DNA from: Bilabrum cf. latius
Taxonomy: Eukaryota; Bigyra: Bicosoecida; Bigyra; Bicosoecida
Reading direction: 5' to 3'
NCBI GenBank assembly: GCA_965178125.1
Contig: OZ237745.1
Coordinates: 1-64,000, forward strand
Length of the DNA: 64,000 nt
In this document: in pieces, positions 34,888-46,700 of the stretch
Numbering within the stretch: position 1 is the stretch's first letter
Layout: every line of letters begins with the position of its first letter
The notes under the pieces: generated by a model
Database searches by the model: none
What the model was told of the DNA's origin: nothing
What the model saw: the letters and a program-made list of their open reading frames with translations, nothing else
Position numbers and translations under genes: made by a program

Positions 34888-36265
34888 ATGTCAGGCACAA
34901 CGGAGCAGTGGCAGTCAGCGCAAGAAGAAGCTGCTGAGAAATTGCGGGTTCGCAGAGAGTACCTGGAGCTGCAACTTGCTGCTGTCGCTTCGCAAAGACT
35001 TGAAAAAGAACGTGAGTGCAAGTCAAGTAAAAAAATAAATCGTTAGTATGACACTGTTCATTGTCGCAAGACCATTGGTGTGCTCCTTTCAACAACAACA
35101 CGATTGCGCAGGTGAGCTGCAGCGCTTGTCCGTGCTCGATTAGTCCAGGCAGCAGTTGTTGCAAACCACCCGAGTAGGGACTGGAGGATCAAGGAGCTAG
35201 TCGCACAGCACTGAGCCTGGTAGCCCCTCCGATGCTGCCAGACAACCGATGTCCCTGGCGGCACAGACCGCAATGCAAGCAGCGCAGCGAGGCCCTGATC
35301 CGATAGAGCGAGCCCTCACGTTGCTGGAAAGAGCCCAGGCAGCCGCCTCACACCAACGAACGTAGATCGCCGCTACTCAGGCGCTTGAGAGACGAAGACA
35401 GACCGCTGCCGAGCAGTACGAGCAGATGCGAACGAGTGGCGAGCAGAAGGTGGAGGAGGCCAAGCGAGAGCTGGACCAGGCTCAGGATGAGCTGAAGCGC
35501 ACGGCTGGCGCGCTGGCAGAGGCGCAGAAGGTTCTCTCGGCGCGATCGAGTCGCTTGAGCGCCGCTCGCTCCAAGCTGGGAGTGCTGATGAGCACCACCA
35601 GAGACTTGCTGCAGCTGGTGCAGCCAGTGGCAGATATGCAGGCCGCGGCAGAGGGCGCCGAAGCGCAGGCCACGCATGAACTGAGCACCGCGCTACAGGC
35701 TTCTAGCGAACAAGCAGGTGCAGTCGGCAGCCCAGCCGTGGGTGGTTCTCCTACCCCGCGTGCAGGCAGCCAGGGCCGGGGCCAGTCCTCGGACTCTCCC
35801 ATTGCCAGGCTGGATGCATCGATTCGGGCACGCATGCGGGACTTGAATGGTCTGTTGGGCGAGGACGAGGAGGTAGGGCAGGAGCAAATGGACAGCAGCC
35901 CCACACCCGCAGCACGTGTGCAAGCAGTCTCCCCCGCAGTTGCAGTTGCAGTTGCAGGCGCATCAGAGCAACGTGCGAGCCCTGCCAACCGCAGCACAGG
36001 TGCAGCGGGGCCCAGAAGTACGGCTGCTTCCCCGGCGAAGGGGGCAGCCGGCGATCCTCCCGCCGGTAGTAGCCCTGTCGGACACCCCCCAGCGGGCGTA
36101 TCGGCGGGGTCACCACCGGTTGCAGGCAGGATAGCTCCTGGGTCTGCAGTTGCTGCTGGGGCGGCTGACGCTGGGGTAGGTGTTCCGCCTGACGCTGAGC
36201 CGCACCACCGGCTCGTGTCCGAGGTAGAGGCCCGACTGGCGCAGTTCGAAGAGACTCTGCCGTGA
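34888..36265 (+). CDS. Hypothetical coiled-coil protein, one intron
   Basis: Exon 1 (34888-35011) encodes a Glu/Gln-rich helix. The intron (35012-35111) is GTGAGT...GCGCAG and splits an Arg codon. Exon 2 runs to UGA at 36263; 425 residues. Three UAGs at 35141, 35198 and 35363. Coiled coils lie at about residues 5-55 and 95-200 (QKVEEAKRELDQAQDELKRT). From about 225 the protein is Ala/Pro/Gly/Ser-rich. An acidic LLGEDEEVGQE motif lies near 290, and a short helix (EVEARLAQFEETLP) ends it. No family recognised. Divergent from the docking-complex-like gene (176 bp). Confidence 0.65.
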
Positions 36266-36383
36266 GGAAGCGACGGCTGTGCTGACCTTGTTGTGATATT
36301 GAATACAGTTTCAAACTTTCGATGCTGTGAATGCAACTGTCGCTGCTAGTGTTATCGCCGCCGCTTGCTGCTTGGATCCGGGT

Positions 36384-36484
36384 GGTCACCTGCCATCTGC
36401 GTTGATGGTCACCTGCCATCTGCGTTGATGGTCACCTGCCATCTGCGTTGATGGTCACCTGCCATCTGCGTTGATGGTCACCTG
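36384..36484. repeat. 23-bp tandem repeat at the sialidase 3' end
   Basis: GGTCACCTGCCATCTGCG recurs at 36384, 36407, 36430 and 36453, with a truncated copy at 36476; period 23 bp. On the minus strand the copies at 36476 and 36453 encode the last residues of the sialidase and supply its UGA stop (36455). The remaining copies lie in the 3' flank. Confidence 0.93.
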
Positions 36485-37639
36485 GTCGCACACGATGGCT
36501 GCAACACCCCCGGAAGCAGCCATCTGCTCCGAAGCCACTGCAAAGGTCAGCTTGCCTGACGTGTAGGCCGGCAACTCTGCCAGCGCCGAGTATCCGAACG
36601 ACGTGGAGGCGCTGTTTACCTATGCGGCGAAGCTCCAGGAGCCGCTGGATCCGTCATCGCTCGTGTAAAGTGTTCCGTTGGACCGCGAAGTGGCGCTACT
36701 GGCGTGAGACAGCACCAGCGAACCGTCTGACGCTGCGACCATGTCCCCATCGCAGGCTGGATCCACCAGCTCCTGGGCCTGCGACAGGGGCCCGAAGGTC
36801 TTCCCGTCATCGCTCGAGCTGGCCGTGAGCCTGACCCTGGGCTTGCCCTCGTTCCGCATGTTGAGGACAAGGTCACCCGTCTCGCTGTAGGCCGCCGTGC
36901 ACTCGTTGGGGACGGCCCCGCCCGAGGGAGGCACTTTGCCACCGAAGGACCACGAGGACCCTGCGTCCGAAGAGAGAAGCACGGTGCTCCCCAGCACGCC
37001 CTGGCTGTCCTTGTACCACCCCGGGACTGCGACCGCGTTGGTGGACAGCGACTGCGTGCCCCCGCTCGGGCCAGGGGCGAACAGCGAGAGACCCGCTGCG
37101 CCGAGAGCCTAGGACAGATTCGTTGGCGAGCTCCAGGTGTTGCCCATGTCGGTGGACGACGTGTACCAAAGGGGGCTGGTCTTGCATTTGTGGGCACAGG
37201 TGACGAAATGAACTCCGATCGTCTCGCCGTCGTTGATGACTGTGGCTGCGCCCAGGTTCAACCCATCGTACGAAGGATCAGTGGTGGAATCGTTGAACAC
37301 CACCTGGGTCGGAGACCAAGTGGATCCGCCGTCACTGGATTTCTTCAAAACAAGGGCCTTGGGTCCGCTGTCGGCGCAACTGTGCAGTCTAGCTTCAGCG
37401 AATAGAAGCAGCTGGTTTGGCTCAGGAGATACCATTACAGGTATTCTATAGCACTGCGAAGGAGCGTTCAAAGTAACTGCATGCGATGATTGTCAAAGAC
37501 ATAGGCCTAGATCCGTGGGCTACAGTCCGATGGCCTACCCCGTACTCACGGAATATCCCGCCTCTCCAGCGGTAAACACAGTAACTGATGCATCTACTAA
37601 ATATACAAGTGCAGAGAGGGCCAGTAATGCAACTGCCAT
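36455..37639 (-). CDS. Secreted exo-sialidase (neuraminidase), one intron
   Basis: Releases terminal sialic acids from glycoconjugates. Exon 1 (37550-37639) is a signal peptide (MAVALLALSALVYLVDAS) plus FTAGEAGYS. The intron (37454-37549) is GTGAGT...GCAG. Exon 2 resumes at CYRIP, reconstituting the FRIP-type motif that holds a catalytic-triad Arg. 362 residues. At least four Asp boxes are visible: SSDGGSTWSP, SSTDMGNTWSSP, SSDAGSSWSFG, SSDDGKTFGP. The C-terminal FGYSALAEL matches the family's YS.L motif. UAG at 37109 and 36620 are both inside the propeller, the latter directly before VNSASTSFGYS. Stop UGA lies within the 23-bp repeat. Divergent from the next gene by 118 bp. Confidence 0.92.
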
Positions 37640-37757
37640 CTAAACACGCACACCGTCGATGCGCAGTTGCCGCAAAAGAGGCGCCGCGCAGTAATGCTGC
37701 GGAACCAGCAACGGCTAGACTAGTCCAAGTCCACGTGACGTCGTCTAATTAGTCCTG

Positions 37758-38627
37758 ATGGAAGGGCACCGACTTACCGAAACTATATATGCTCCCGGTG
37801 GTGCTGCACAAAGTGTCTTACATGCGCCTCCTGCTAGGTCTCACGTGACTAGGCATGAACCGGTTGCCCGGAGCACGGAGGGTGGAATGGTTGGCTCCAT
37901 GCAAGAGCTGAGGCTCCAGACCGTAGCGAAGAACAAGAATTTTGCAGACCGTTGCACAGCTATCGAGTAGCGAAGGGTGGTGGTGGAAGGGCGATTGCAG
38001 GATGAGGTTAAGGCCAGGGACGAGCAGCTCGATAGCATTCGGCAGGACATTGAAGCCGAAGTCTCAAAATTACGCGCCGAGCTGATGCCAGCCATAGAAG
38101 TCGAATTCCATCGTCGCGAGAAGAACGAGCTTGTACGGGAAGGCAAAAGGTTGGATGTTGCACTCGCAGCGGAGCAGCACGCATATCAGCAGGAGGTGCC
38201 GGACTTGCAGTAGCACATATCGGGCGAGGCAGTCGCACGCATGCAAAGGGAGAGATAGAGCTTTGATTTGGATAACACCAAAGCACGGGCTCGCGAAAAG
38301 GTGCTGGATGAGCGCTTCCAGCGCTGGCTGGGCCAGACGAGGCAGCGCAGCTCCGACGAGCGCGAGGACCGCCTGCGGCTGGTGGCAGACGTGACGGAGA
38401 GCCATGGCCAGGCACTGCGGACCGAGTCCAGATCTCTGGAAGACATCGAAGTGGCGTGCACCCGGGAGATAGCGGAGATTGCCACCCGGGCCGTGCTGGT
38501 GTCCCGTGCCCGCGCCAAGGGAGACGGCGTGCTGGCCGAGGACCTCGAGACGGTGATGCGGAGGCTGCAGGCACAGGTCATCGAGTCGTTCGGAGGCAGC
38601 GATGAAGACGAGGACGAGGAGGGGTGA
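37758..38627 (+). CDS. Coiled-coil protein, SF-assemblin-like (tentative)
   Basis: 289 residues, ATG at 37758, UGA at 38625, UAGs at 37968, 38211 and 38256. After a short non-helical head of about 50 residues the protein is one long Glu/Arg/Lys/Gln-rich helix with no Pro or Gly breaks until the acidic tail (DEDEDEEG). Head plus rod of this length, with regularly spaced Arg-Glu pairs and NFADRCTAIE at the rod start, resembles SF-assemblin/beta-giardin filaments of flagellar roots. The similarity is in pattern only, so the family call is weak; the gene itself is well supported. Confidence 0.62.
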
Positions 38628-38668
38628 GGCTGGGAAGGACGTGTACACTATAATAATCCATGTGACTC

Positions 38669-40153
38669 TTAACGGGGCTGACTCCCGGGGGATGCACCAG
38701 CAGCCCTACCTGGCGGTAGCGAGGCTGCTACCTTCTGGCTGTAGATCTAGGACCTGCCAGTGCCCGGGCTGCTGCCACCATCCTGCGGGGCTCTGGTTTT
38801 GCCTGGCTGCGACGCAGCACTCGCAGGTGTGGGCCGTCTGGCAGCAAGCACGGACCTTCTCGCCGTCCTGTCTGCCCTTGCCCTCGCGGTGCAGCACCCG
38901 CACGGCCCTGCCCCGCTCTGTTGCGGGCTCATGGAGCCCGAGCCATCCGAGGAGCCCTCTGTCGGCACATTGGCCTATTCGTTCTCCAGGGAACAAGACA
39001 GGTCCAGGGCCACGAACTTGCACCACCTGGCCATCGATCGAGCCGCCGACCCCTCCGGCTCCGCAGGTATCTGGTCATGCCCGGGCCCGGGGCAAGGGCA
39101 AGCGCATGCCCCGCACGCCTCCCTGCCATAGCACCAGAGGAAGCAGCAGCAGCATAGCCAGCACTGTCTGGGCGCAGGGGGGATGCGGGCGGGTGGCAGC
39201 CCCGCCCTCAGGTCATGGCTCCCGTCGAACTGCCAGAGGTCGTCCGCTGGACCCCCGGCCCGACTGATGGAGGAGGCACCCTTTACCTCCACCTCGAAGC
39301 GAGCCAGCTGCTGCAGGAACCCCGTGTTGGGCTTGATCACGTACCGGCGCTGCCTCACGAACCGGATCGCGTCCCTGAGCCACATGCGCTCCCTGCACAC
39401 GAGGTAGGCCAGCACCAGAGTGGCCGATCTCGAGACTCCCGCCACACAATGCACGAGCACCCGCCCCCCAGTGCTGCGGGCGTGGTCGATGGTGGCGAAG
39501 GCCTGCTCGAACACTGGCCGGATGTCCTGCTTGCGGGAGTCCTCTAGCTTCAGCTTGAGGTAGTGCATGTGCTGGGGAAAGCTGTTGGGCAGCTGCCTCG
39601 CCGCATTGATCACGTGTGTCACCCCCCTCTACAAGAGCATGTCGAGGTCGGCCGCGTCCTCCCGGTCACCCAGCAGCAGCCAGTCCGTGATGCAAGAGGG
39701 ACGCTCGAAGCCGTCCATCCACTCCTGAAAGGATTGAGACAGCCACGAGCAGCAGGAGGGCTGCGGCCGGATCCGCCGCCTCTGCTTGCCGCCAGTGGGT
39801 GCCTCCAGGCCGGGGGGCCAGGCTCCCGGGGCCAGCGGGGGCAGGCGCACTGGTGCGATCCTGCTGCCCGCGCTTGCGCCTGGGTTTGGGGATGTGGAGC
39901 GGGCGGGGCTGAATCTGTCCTGCGGGCGGATCCTTGGCGCCAACGCTTGGGCCTGTACCTGTGCTTGTCCCAGTACCGGACCCTGTCCCAGCCCAGAGGC
40001 AGGGGTGTCCTCCTGGTTGCGCCTCGCTTGCATCTAGCTGAGGACCCGGCGCACCTGGGCGGAACTCATAGACTATGAACGGTCAATGCTGCTCTGGTGC
40101 GGGACCTGTAATTTTCTTTCAGATCGACTTGCGAACCCGTCCCTCGTGGCCAT
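38669..40153 (-). CDS. Dual-specificity protein phosphatase
   Basis: Cys-dependent phosphatase domain: ITDWLLLGDREDAADLDMLL, then RGVTHVINAAR, and the P-loop HCVAGVSRSATL (catalytic Cys at about 236) followed by LVLAYLVCRERM and RRYVIKPNTGFLQQL. The UAG at 39629 lies between LDMLL and RGVTHV in the middle of the conserved N-terminal fold, so it cannot be a stop. Further UAGs at 38975 and 38747 lead through a low-complexity Cys/Gly/Ala/Ser tail to UAA at 38669. The start is unsettled: ATG at 40153 (494 aa), 40069 or 40033 (454 aa) are all in frame. The Pro/Ala/Gln-rich N-terminus is not conserved. Confidence 0.85.
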
Positions 40154-40788
40154 ATGCTAGTAGGCAGCCGCGTGCCACCCCTTTGCAGGCATATTTGGAC
40201 GGGAAGCTGCGGACCCTGTCGCCAACAGCAGCGAGCCACTCTTTGATTGTGAAGACCCTGGTCCGATTCCAATAGGACTTGGATTTCGATTCCCACTCGG
40301 CAACAGGATCAGCGATCCAGTGCGGTGTACTCCGACACTTACAGACCTGGTGTGTGGGTTGCCATCGGGGGCTTGCCCGCTAGCACTACCGAACAAGTCA
40401 CGCTTTTGCATTTATATGCCCATAAAATTTCTTGTGAATGCGTGAACAGACAAGAAAAACGCCCACTTGCTCCGCAGTAGGCCTATCCAGCTATACTAGG
40501 GGGTCAATAATAAATGCGTTCGTGTCGTATCGTACAGATTCCAAGCTGTCTATCACAATTTCAGCAAACAGTGCATTGGCAAGCGCACTCGCATGTCTGT
40601 ACTTTTGTCGCGGCGACCATCTTCTTCACCGCAGCTGGGCTGTGGAGTGCAGGATGCGTTTTGGTGGTGAGCTCGTCGGCGCCGCGCACCATGTGACCCC
40701 GCAGGCAGCGGAACATCTTGCCGGCTGCCGGTGGATTGGAAACTTCGCATATTTACGGCTCGTGCATGACTGAGAGTAGCGATTTAGC
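40154..40788. promoter_or_regulatory. Intergenic region between divergent genes
   Basis: About 635 bp, moderately AT-rich around 40420-40530. Short frames exist but none has composition or similarity that supports coding. It presumably holds the promoters of the phosphatase gene and the giant gene. Confidence 0.4.
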
Positions 40789-43700
40789 ATGTCTGTTGTA
40801 TTTGAGCTACGCAGAAGAGCTAGTCGAGGTCAATCGATACCCACGGCCAACAGAGCACGCCTGTTTGAGACCGCTTGTGCTGCAGGCCACCCGTCTTTAG
40901 ACAAGTCTGGCCGCGAGCGGGCGGGAAAGGCAGCACAAAGAGTACTATGGGCGATGCAACATATAGATTAGCTGATTTGTGGGGGTAGTCGCTCCCGGGC
41001 TGTACTCAGGGTCTTGAAATCCAGTACGTTCGCCACGTATCCATCCGGAGACCCTGATCAAAGAGGTCCAAGCCCCGAAGCTGTGGCTATGGGGAAATCA
41101 ATTGGCGTCTCTCGGATGGGTGCATGCTTAAATAAACTGGCTGATTTGATTGATTTGCAATTGGTGCCTTTTGGTGCGAGTGGTGCCCAATACAACTCAA
41201 GCGCAATCTCGCCTCTCGGCGAGTGGTTGGGCGTTGCTGCCCCCCCTGGACGAATAAACGCCGGTGCGCCAGTTTCCATGCTTTAGCCGCCTTTAGTTCC
41301 CATTGAGTTGGGGGGCGGATCGCGTGAAGCAGCTGCAACAAGGGTACAAGACTTACGAAAGCGAATCGGAGCTCGCCGCGCCATTGGGCGGCTGTGCTCC
41401 GCCGCGTCGGCTATCCTCACCCTTGTGCGGGAGGGCGCTCTAGCCACCGGCATCCCCGCTAGCATGGTAGATTCCCAGCTGGTCCAGGCCACTCTCCGTC
41501 TGTCCCGCTGGCCGGCCGTACGACCCATCGCCTCCTTGGTGCTAGACACGTGCGTCGCGACCGTGTCCAGCAGCCCGGCACTGCCGCTCAAGCACCTAGC
41601 AGCTGCCATGGCATCTCGGAGGCACGCGCGGTTAGACCAACCAACCAACCAGTGGAGCTCCGCCGGGACCAGAGAACATGCAGCCGTCGGTGCTGCCAGC
41701 GGGCGCGCACGAGCAGGCCCAGGCACGGGGGACCTATCACCACTGGTGCAGGTCCTTCTAGAGGCAGAGACCCGGGGATCATGCGCTGCTGCTGCCGGAC
41801 ACTCGTTGCGGAAGTCGCTAGTGGCGGGCGCGGTCAACGATGGGCTGTGCAGGGCCGATGCTCTCCTACTGGTGGGAGCGGCCAGCTCGCTGTCTCTGGG
41901 CCTGGATAGCCACTCCCACTCTCGCGGAAAAGAGGGCGGCAGCGACGAAGATGAAGACGATAGCACTGGCGAGCGGGCAGCGGATGGAAGACCGGCATCC
42001 GCACTCAGCGGTGCGGACGTGAGCGCCTCGTCCGGGAATCCTCGCGGGGGGCATGCCTCCAGAAACACCATCCGGTCGGCTTACAGCAGCCTCTGGGGCA
42101 GTGGACCCATGATGGCCCGCCTGCTCATGCAGCTGCTGGTAACCTCCCGCGACTGGGACGGGCAGGCGCAGGACTCTGGGTGGGTGCAGCGAAGGGACGG
42201 GTGCTGGCAGGCGCTTGGGGGGGAGGCGCTGCTGGAGCATGTGAGAGACGTGCAGGCAGCGCGAGAGCGCCACAATGCCCCCGATGCAGACCTGGACACG
42301 GAGGACGAGCCAGGAGAAGGCGTAGACCAACATGGCGGGAGGGACGGGCCGAGCTCAGGAGCTGGGCTGGGGGCGGGCGCGGCGCGGGATCGTTTTTCGC
42401 TGCCTGCTGCTCTGAGCGCCGCAGAGGCGGAAACGAACCGCGCCGTTACAATGGGTAGGATAGGGCACGCTGCAAGCGTTAGTAAGGGCGAAGACGATGA
42501 TACGATCACTTCGAGCGCTCACCGTCCAGTCCTCAGCTGCATCGAAGAAAGCGCAAAGTTGGCCCATCCTGAGCGCTCGGACGGACTGGCGGTGCAGGTG
42601 GAGCCATGGAGGTACCCAGATAGGGCTGCGGGGATTTCTGGCAAGGCAGCCCCCCGCCCTAGAGCCTGCGCGCTGCCTGGTGTTCTCTGGCCCCTGGCCG
42701 GTTTCAGTGCGCTGCGACACGAGGACCCCAATGCAGCACTGGCTGAAGTGCTGCGCCGGAGGGGCACTTGGATGCAGGACGGCGTGGCTTGGAAGGCCTC
42801 GGGCCCTGGGCTGGCTCGGCGCATCCGACAGTGCATGGTTGCTATGAACCATTTCTGCCATCGGGAGTTTTAGCAGAACGGGGTGACGCTTGCTGCCAGT
42901 GTAGACATGCTGCGAGGCACCATGCATCGCAACATGAGCGCGTTGACGGAGACGGACCAGAGCCGGTTAGAGAGCATGATGGAAGAGGACGACTTGGAGG
43001 CAACTCGCAGGCGGAGGCGTGCTGACGGTGGGGCAACCGGGCTAGGGGACTGGATGGGCCTCTCAAGCGCAGAGGCCGACTCGGACGATTCTTGCTATGA
43101 GGATGCTGTGCCCTCCCAGCCAATGGGCACTCACGAGCGCGACGACGAGATCGATGCATTGGTACAGGAAGATACAATCGGGCCTGCAGATGGAACTGAG
43201 CCTATATCATCGGGCAAACCTGCCGGAAAGAGCACCAAAGGTACGGCAAAGCAGGTATCGTCTGAACCCGGTGCTATTGGTCACGACGGGGTTCCACCGA
43301 TTGGAGCATAGATTGAGGCAGTATCAAGCCGGCAGCTCGCCAGCATGACGCGCAGGCTCCGGCGAGAGGCAAGCCGTGCACGCCGCGAGATTGTCACGGA
43401 GTCTCTGCAGAGAATGGGCTTCGAGATGGATGCAGCCATGGGGATTAGTGCCCCGTGGCTGCTGGACCAGTACCTCACTGCGTGCGTGGTGTCAACCAAT
43501 GCAGCACGCATGGTGTCATCCGCGCTGGCCTTTGCAGGGGAGGGGGCGCGCAGTCTGGTCATCCGGCGATGGAACCCTTCGGGCAGGCCCTCTGCGAGTT
43601 CAGCAACGGACGGCGCAGGCAATGTTGATGGTAGATCGCCTGAACAGCACGGTGCAGCCTACGACTCAGTTTCTATCAGGCGCTCAGCAAGCTCGTGGCT

Positions 43701-46700
43701 GGTACGGCTCAGCCGCCAGCCTCAATGGGAACGTCGATTGACGGGACGCCTGCATGCCCGTATGTGTGCCAAGTAGGCCGTATCCGGTCCCGTGGCGCAT
43801 CTCGCTGCGGCCGGCGCAGACTCCGATTTTGGCGAAGGCTTCATCCGTGCGCGACTGGAGCCGCTCGGGGACGCCGTTTTTGCGACTGCCTCGGTGCACG
43901 AGCCAGCCAGCGAGCCGCAGTAGCATGACCAGACGCCAGACGGCGAGTCTGCCGAAGGGATAGGCAGTCGGCCGGGTAGGTCAAGAGTTGGTCTTCTGCA
44001 TGCGATTTGCCCTGGCATGCGCCCGTCATGTGCCCGTGTGCAGACGCGAGAGAACGTACAAGCAGTGCGGCTACTCGCTCAAGTAGGGGCAGAGGCAGCA
44101 GGAGGAACTGCCCGCGGCAATATGGCTCTGAACGCGTCATTCTGCGAGTCGCTTGGTGTGACCACGCCCCAGGTTGCTGAGCAGCTCTTTGGCCTGGCTC
44201 GGTCAACGGCCACTGAGGACGCAGAAGGGCAAGCATGGGATCGCATGCCTGCACCAGCTGAAGTTCTCGAGCACATGGCACAAGTCTGCGAGCAGGTGGG
44301 CGCGGCCGGCGTCGTGCGCATGGCGCTAGCTTCTCACATCCGCGTTGCACCTTCAAACGAGACTGTGGCGCTCCAAGACCAAGAGGTCCGCGATGCGGTG
44401 CAGCAGGTGCTGGCATCCTCAGCTGCTGGTCGAGTATTTGACAAGAAAGCTGAGGGTATCACTGGCAGCTGCCCACCGGTTGCAACGTCCAGTCAGGAGG
44501 AGTATGAAGACTTGTCCAGGCCGGAGCGCGTCTTGATCGATCGCCTCGACTACGACAATGCGTCCGACACTGCGGCCATTGGGAGCGGCATGTTTGTCGC
44601 AGATACAGTTGGCCAACGCGGCCTGGGCATGCACACATCCTAGCTGTGCCACCCGCTCGCTCGCCACCTGCAAGATCTCGCTGGCGGCGACCCCACATGT
44701 GGAGGCCTGCCTGCAGACATGGACGGGGAGGAGAGCCCAGAGCAGATGCTGGAGCGATCCAATCAGATATTGGGCACCACACACGAGCTCGTGTCAGCAT
44801 ACGCAGATATCGGAGCGGGCCCGGCCATGTTTGCGGAGAGTGTGGTCCCTGGGATGGAGGGCAGCCCAGCCGCCACCCGGCGAGTGAGAGCGGCGATGAT
44901 GCAGGTGGGCAACACGGCAGCCCTGCATTTGGGCTCTATGCAGAGGAATAGCGTGCTGCTGAACTCGTTCCAATCATCGTCCTCCCTCCTGAGCCAGCTC
45001 CTCGGATGTGACGCTGGAACTACCGTGCGAGAGCAGTTCATTCGTTCTGGCGGTCTTGCGATTCTGAGGGCCAGGATGCTGTCCACTGTGTGGGTGCACG
45101 CAGCCCCGCTTCGCTTCTCGCGCTTGCACGGAGGAGGATGCACCTGCACGCCGGGCTCCTCGAATCGAATCGGACTGCTACGGGTACTGCTGGCCGCCAT
45201 CGGTAGAGATGAGCCGCTCTCCGGGTGGATCGGCTGGCGGTGCAGGGCGGCGGGCTGCAGCAGGCTGGAGCTGGCTGGGATGGCCTGGATGGAGCGAAGG
45301 GCAGTTGAGAGCGGGCTGCAAGGTGAGCTGCAGGGCGCACGTGTCGAATCAGCTGGAGCCGCTACGAGTGGCACATCCGAGCAGGCGGACTTTGCATCGG
45401 AGCCTGACGACATCCTGTGGTCTGTCTAGTCACAGATGTCTCCACTGCCGCTGGCGTGCGGACCTGGGTCCAACTACCCGCCTTCGGTGCTACCCACTCG
45501 CATGGAGCTACACGCAGCACGATCAGCTATCGGCGAGGGGAGTGCCAGGCGGGCCCACGTGGTGTCGACACCGACCATCCTCGCAGCCGAGGCCACCCGT
45601 CAGGTCAAGCTGCATGGAGACAAGGGTCACGAGTCGGCGTCCGGTGGCAGTTCCTGGACACAAGCAGCCGAAACCGTGGAGTCCGCAGTCAGGAAGCTTG
45701 CCCCCGGAGCTCGCATGCTGCCCACAACGGCAGAGCTGAGCGGTGTAGTCCCCGTCCGAGAGCAGCCTGACCTGCCTGGACTCGCGCTCAAAGCGGTGCG
45801 AGCTGAAGGCGCCCGCTGGTGGGACGCCTAGAGCGACGAGACTTTTGCCGCCCCCGCAGAAGGCAACCTGCTCGACGCGGTCTCTCTGCGCAGGCCTTAG
45901 TAGGAGGGTGCTGGCGGCGAGGATGCGCGCCCCGCTTCTGGAGCCGTGCACCGTGACTACGCCACCGTGAATGCAGTGGCACTGTCAGAGCCTGTACTTC
46001 ATGAGCCCATGAGCGATTCCGTGGCTGCTTGTGTGGGTCTGCTACACGCTGCAGTACAGGACAGGAGCGCAGACAGCGCGGCGGCCTTGCTGGATTTACT
46101 GCAACCGTGGTCTGGGCCTGCAGTACGCACCGCAGACACCGCATCGTTTGCTGCCAAGTTCATTTCACACACAGCAGGAGTAGATGACAGCTCGCAAGGG
46201 GCCATAGGGAGCATCGCTGGATCAGTTGCCACTGCTGATACTCTTGATGACTCGGGCTCATTGAATGAAGCTATGGATGTCCTGTTGGCTGAGGCATGGC
46301 TTCCTGATGCTGCCTTTGTGCCCCGTCGCGTGAATGGCGTGATGGGCACCCCGTTGTTTGATCCCGCCCTTACGAAGCTTACTAAGCGGCACGGCAAATC
46401 ATATCCAAAGCCACTCGAGCAAAGCAGCCTGCGGGACTCGGCAGACTTTGCACGAGCTCGCAGGATGGGTCGACGGGCGCTGATGCACCTCGCAACGGCA
46501 GACAGGGTGCACCCGAGGACCGGTTCAGTGAGGACTGAGAGGGACTGGCTCGTGTCGCGGGTCGGTCTTGCGGAGATCGTCTCCGGTCCAATGCACACTG
46601 CAGGCGAGGATGACGCCCCTCGGGAATACGACGTGCGGCGGGACATAGTGCTTCGGATGGAGGGTGACGATCTCGGATGGGAAGAGCTGCGTGGGAGTGG

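Noticed and set aside
40438-40773. A 111-codon plus-strand frame in the intergenic region before the giant gene
   Set aside because: Composition is not protein-like, no start context, and it ends at the UGA directly upstream of the giant gene. Probably chance.
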